A DNA stretch of 64,000 nucleotides from Marisimplicoccus sp038110465 (lineage in GTDB: Bacteria; Bacteroidota; Bacteroidia; Flavobacteriales; Flavobacteriaceae): assembly GCA_038110465.1 (NCBI GenBank), contig JAYNJU010000003.1:34906-98905 (forward strand). Direction: 5' to 3'. The number at the start of each line of letters is the position of its first letter. The stretch's first letter is position 1. Of the stretch, positions 61,063-64,000 are shown piece after piece. The notes below the pieces were generated by a model. The model worked only from the letters and a program-made list of their open reading frames with translations, was not told where the DNA came from and did not search any database. A program made the translations under genes and the position numbers.

Positions 61063-63040
61063 TTAGAAGTTATATTTTAAACCTATTGATAGGTTTCTAC
61101 CCATTTCATAAATCCCTGCATATTTTAATCTAGATAAATGGTCATAGTATTCTTTATCAAAAACATTATTCACTGTCCAAAATATATTTAAATCATTTTC
61201 AAGAAATGTTGTTTTCCAGTTTCCTGATAAATTAAGTAGTGAATATCCACTTGTCTTTTCCTCATAATTAGAAACTCTTCCTTGTTTTGCTTTTGCAATA
61301 AAGTCAATTTCTAAAGAGTAATCATTACTGAAGTCAATATTAAATACTTGATTAAAAGTTAATGGAGAGATAAAAGGGAGTGCTTCTTTATCAGATGTTT
61401 CACCAAAAATATATTCTATTGATGAATAATATTTTAGCCAATTTAGATTGGTCTTTTTATTTAAATGAAATTCACCTCCATAAAGAACTGCATCTTGCTG
61501 TAAATAGTCATAGACTCTATACCCATCAGCAAAAATTAAGCTAGGATTTAAATATATATAGTCATTAATATTATTATAAAATAGATCAAAAGAGATTAAA
61601 GAATTTTCATTATTAATTTGTAGAGATAAATCTGCTTGCAAACTTGTTTCGGCATTTAAATTAGTATTTCCTTTCTTATACTGAAATGATCCATGATGAA
61701 CACCATCTGCAAATAATTCAATTAAACTTGGTGCTCTAAATCCAGAGCTTAAATTCACTCTAAGAATAGAGTTAGAAAAATTGCTTTTAATTCCAATTGA
61801 TCCATTAAATCTTGAATAATCGTTTGAAATATTATTTGAAGAGATAGATCTACTATCATATCTAACTCCAATTAATGCTTGATTATTACTTGAAATGTTT
61901 AATTGACCTAAAGCAAATAATCCAAAATCATTCATTTGGGAATCAGGTATTAACTCTTCATGACCAAAATTTGTATTTTCTTGATCAAGAAGATTAATNN
62001 NNNNNNNNNNNNNNNNNNNNNNNNNNNNNNNNNNNNNNNNNNNNNNNNNNNNNNNNNNNNNNNNNNNNNNNNNNNNNNNNNNNNNNNNNNNNNNNNNNAT
62101 GATCCTCATCTTCCTCATGTGCACCAAACTCTTTTCTTTGGTTAACTTGGTGTCCTAGGGTAAAATTCAATATGTGATTATTGCCCATATCAAAGGTATT
62201 GTTCCAAGTCAAAATTGAATGGCTTAACTCTTGGAATTCACCTTCTTCTTCATGTTCTACTTCATCATGTTCTTCTTCACTTTCATCATGAATCATTGGA
62301 ATTCCAATAGAACTGTTTGTTAAACTATATCTTAAATCAGATGATAGCTTTTCACTATTAAAAGATAAACCTGATTTAAAATCATTTTGGTTAAACCATG
62401 AGTTTTCAATTTCTTTATTAGGAGAAGAAAACTCACCATTTTCAATAATATCTCCTCTTAACAGATAACTAAAGTTTCCTGATTTTCCATTAATACCAAG
62501 ATTATTTGTAAAACCATTATAGTTAGAATTATATATACTTGTAAAATCTATATCTTGGCCATCTGATAATTTATATTTTTCAGGTTCAACATAAATAACT
62601 CCTCCCATAGCGTCACTTCCGTAAAGAACATAAAGAGGTCCCTTAACCACTTCAACAGACTCACTACCTGAGCTACTAATTCCAATTCCATGTTCTTCTC
62701 CCCATTGTTGATTTTCAAGCCTAACACCTTGAGAGTATACAAGAACTCTATTGAAACTTAATCCTCTTATAGATGGTTTTGCAATTCCAGGTCCTGTAGT
62801 TATAATTGATACACCAGGTAATCTAGAAATAGATTTACTTATGTATTGTTTAATTATTGGGTTAATATCATTCAAATTAATTTTATCAACTTTTATTACA
62901 GATTTACCCAAAGTTTGACCAAATGGAATTGATAGAACTATCTCATCTAACTCAACAGGATTATAGTCTGTTTGAGATAAAGCTGCATTTGAATATATAA
63001 GCATGGACAATACCATACTTAGGATGTATTTTATTTTCAT
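61063..63040 (-). CDS. TonB-dependent receptor with His/acidic-rich loop, interrupted by an assembly gap
   Basis: One gene read in two pieces around the 100-N gap at 61999-62098; the pieces are in different frames because gap length is arbitrary. N-terminal part: signal peptide (ILSMVLSMLIYSNAALS-QTD), plug with SKSISRLPGVSIITTGPGIA, SIRGLSFNRVLVYSQGVRLE and VKGPLYVLYGSDAMGGVIYVEP. Loops near residues 223-240 (HDESEEEHDEVEHEEEGEF) and before the gap (GAHEEDEDH) are His/Glu/Asp-rich, as in ZnuD-type zinc receptors. C-terminal part: barrel with GFRAPSLIELFADGVHHG and final WTVNNVFDKEYYDHLSRLKY, LSIGLKYNF ending in Phe. Zinc or another transition metal is the likely substrate, by analogy. It is downstream of the small RGPP protein gene. 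Confidence 0.87.
61999..62098. other. Scaffold gap (100 N) inside the TonB receptor gene
   Basis: Exactly 100 undetermined bases, the placeholder for unknown length. Flanks code for a His/Glu/Asp-rich loop. The apparent frame change across the gap should not be read as a pseudogene. Confidence 0.98.
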
Positions 63041-63096
63041 ATTATTTTTTAAGGTTAGTAATCTTTTTTTAATTCAGTAGAATTAGAGTTTGAAAT

Positions 63097-63405
63097 TTAG
63101 ATTACAGGCGGACCCCTTAAAGAATAATAGTATATAGTTTGAAATAAATAATCACTGTGCTTAAGGCTAATGATTGAAGTAGTGATCTCTCTTGGAGATT
63201 CTATATCAACATTAGAATCAAAACTAAAATCAAAAGAGTTAGAAATAAAATTATCTACAACACAATCATCTACTTTTTCGTGAATGTGTTTTTCGGAATA
63301 ATTACAAGCAAAATGAGATTCAGATAATATATAATGATGAACAGCTAGAGCATTAGGTATACTTAGTGTTAGCAATAATATAAAACTTGAGAACAGCCTC
63401 ATCAT
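63097..63405 (-). CDS. Small exported protein with RGPP C-terminus, upstream of the metal-type TonB receptor
   Basis: 102 aa. Signal peptide (FSSFILLLTLSIPNALA, cleavage before VHHY). The mature part is short, with histidines (VHHYI, SESHF, KHIHEK, LKHSDY), two cysteines (FACNYS, DDCVVD) and a C-terminal SLRGPPVI. Small exported proteins ending in RGPP are often seen next to metal-type TonB receptors in Bacteroidota; I do not know a function. The combination of His, Cys and position suggests periplasmic metal binding. It lies 56 nt upstream of the receptor gene, same strand, so they are probably co-transcribed. A start at 63402 is equally possible. Confidence 0.72.
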   Translation of the reverse strand: MMRLFSSFILLLTLSIPNALAVHHYILSESHFACNYSEKHIHEKVDDCVVDNFISNSFDFSFDSNVDIESPREITTSIISLKHSDYLFQTIYYYSLRGPPVI

Positions 63406-63419
63406 TAATAGTGATTAAT

Positions 63420-63427
63420 CAAATATA
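63420..63427 (-). promoter_or_regulatory. -7 promoter element (TATATTTG) of the RGPP/TonB unit
   Basis: Exact TAnnTTTG on the reverse strand, 14 nt before the ATG at 63405, in the divergent spacer with tRNA-Asn. Confidence 0.45.
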
Positions 63428-63432
63428 TAAAA

Positions 63433-63466
63433 TTGACAAATAAATGTAAAAAATAAATTATATTTG
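63433..63466 (+). promoter_or_regulatory. Promoter of tRNA-Asn
   Basis: TTG at 63433-63435 and TATATTTG at 63459-63466, separated by 23 nt; the -7 element ends 8 nt before the mature tRNA. Confidence 0.65.
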
Positions 63467-63474
63467 CCGACTAT

Positions 63475-63551
63475 TCCTCCTTAGCTCAGTTGGTTAGAGC
63501 ATCTGACTGTTAATCAGAGGGTCCTTGGTTCGAGTCCAAGAGGGGGAGCCA
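63475..63551 (+). tRNA. tRNA-Asn (anticodon GTT)
   Basis: Full cloverleaf: acceptor TCCTCCT/AGGGGGA with one G-T pair, D arm with AGTTGGTTAGA loop, anticodon arm TCTGA-CTGTTAA-TCAGA with anticodon GTT, T arm CTTGG-TTCGAGT-CCAAG. Discriminator G at 63548 and encoded CCA at 63549-63551, unlike the tRNA-Gln of this window. Confidence 0.98.
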
Positions 63552-63559
63552 GTATGCAC

Positions 63560-63585
63560 AAGGCGACAGAAATGTCGCCTTTTTT
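63560..63585 (+). terminator. Intrinsic terminator after tRNA-Asn
   Basis: Perfect 9-bp stem AAGGCGACA / TGTCGCCTT with loop GAAA and a T run. The core GGCGACA/TGTCGCC is shared with the terminator after tRNA-Gln. Confidence 0.93.
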
Positions 63586-63644
63586 GTTGCCTATCAGTGA
63601 GTTAGGGTAGTTGCATCTTTTTTAATATTTTTATAAAAAATCCA

Positions 63645-63881
63645 ATGAAAAAAATGACCTGCAAACAGCTCGGTGGAGCTTGTGACATTGAATTCTTAGG
63701 AGAATCCTTTGATGAAATTGCAAACCAAAGTAAAAAACACGGAATGGAAATGTTTCAAAATGGCGATATTGCTCATATTGAAGCGATGAATGAAATGCAA
63801 AAGATGATGAAAGAGCCATCGGACTTTACTAAATGGTTTGAAAGTAAAAAAATGGAATTTAATAATCTAAATAACATTTAA
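63645..63881 (+). CDS. DUF1059 family small protein
   Basis: 78 aa, cytoplasmic. The N-terminal MTCKQLGGACDIEFLGESFDEIA with two cysteines and the helical middle QSKKHGMEMFQ followed by HIEAMNEMQKMM match the DUF1059 family of small proteins found alone or fused in many bacteria; function unknown, with metal binding by the conserved Cys suspected. The first ATG (63645) gives MKK in front of the domain; ATG 63654 is an alternative start. It stands alone after tRNA-Asn. Confidence 0.85.
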   Translation: MKKMTCKQLGGACDIEFLGESFDEIANQSKKHGMEMFQNGDIAHIEAMNEMQKMMKEPSDFTKWFESKKMEFNNLNNI

Positions 63882-63965
63882 CCCTTTAATTTTCTGATTG
63901 TCACAAACTCAATCATTGCATTATAGCTGCATCTTTCGTCTGTAAGGGGAGCAACTTATAATGAT

Positions 63966-64000
63966 AAAACCGTTATACTATAATAGTGTAGCGGTTTTTT
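63966..64000 (+). terminator. Intrinsic terminator at the right edge
   Basis: Stem AAAACCG / CGGTTTT extended inward by A-T and G-T pairs (63973-63980 with 63984-63991), small AT loop, then T run reaching the window end. Between it and the DUF1059 stop (63882-63965) I see no gene, so it probably ends the DUF1059 transcript. Confidence 0.75.

Noticed and set aside
61063..63040. TonB receptor as two genes or a frameshifted pseudogene
   Set aside because: The frame change coincides with an arbitrary 100-N gap; both parts are intact, and the order plug then barrel is correct for a single protein.

Overview
The window looks like a piece of a marine-type Flavobacteriales genome (phylum Bacteroidota), probably a metagenome or single-cell assembly. 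The evidence is a strongly A+T-rich sequence, short intergenic spaces, no Shine-Dalgarno-like leaders, promoter -7 elements of the Bacteroidota type (TAnnTTTG), an alternative complex III locus, HmuY/TonB-type outer-membrane uptake genes, a FeoB-associated cysteine-rich peptide and a SPOR protein next to infB. Two runs of exactly 100 N (6203-6302 and 61999-62098) are scaffold gaps. Both fall inside His/acidic low-complexity coding sequence.

Layout. 1-2050 (minus): 5' part of NADP-malic enzyme maeB, then ruvB. 2100-13290 (minus): a complete alternative complex III operon (actA-B-C-D-E-F) followed by cytochrome oxidase subunits II and I, an electron path from quinol to oxygen. 13469-17756: SPOR protein, infB, nusA and tRNA-Gln. 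17814-28531: fatty-acid hydroxylase family protein, an exported VPS10/sortilin-like beta-propeller, a DUF2723 membrane glycosyltransferase-like protein, several small proteins and a PiT phosphate permease. 28606-33711: class Ia ribonucleotide reductase nrdA/nrdB, dCMP deaminase (nucleotide supply) and a bacilliredoxin. 33712-39604 (minus): an uptake/redox cluster of TonB receptor, HmuY-like lipoprotein, porin, FMN-binding protein and histidine kinase. 39814-47376: cation/proton antiporter, two serine hydrolases, exonuclease III, glycyl-tRNA synthetase and a Big_5 lipoprotein. 47373-55110 (minus): succinate dehydrogenase sdhC-A-B with an S10 peptidase inserted between A and B, then a second VPS10-like protein. 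55176-61014: aminopeptidase P, Feo iron transport (feoA-feoB-41 aa Cys-rich peptide), SCO protein and RseP. 61063-64000: a His-rich TonB receptor (probably metal uptake), a small exported protein, tRNA-Asn and a DUF1059 protein.

How the genes work together. Respiration dominates: succinate dehydrogenase feeds quinol, alternative complex III oxidises it, and the aa3-type oxidase reduces oxygen; a SCO copper chaperone gene is also present. Iron supply for these haem- and Fe-S-rich enzymes is covered by FeoAB and probably by the TonB/HmuY-like/porin/FMN-binding cluster.

The most interesting signal is regulatory. A 17-bp palindrome close to TTTAGAATnATTCTAAA occurs four times in intergenic DNA. 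At two promoters of the TonB/HmuY/porin/FMN cluster it sits at the same distance downstream of a TAnnTTTG element. This suggests one operator, perhaps Fur-type, joining haem/iron uptake with a flavinylated exported protein and a porin. A fourth copy lies between the complex III operon and the SPOR gene. No phage, transposon, CRISPR or obvious recent transfer was seen.
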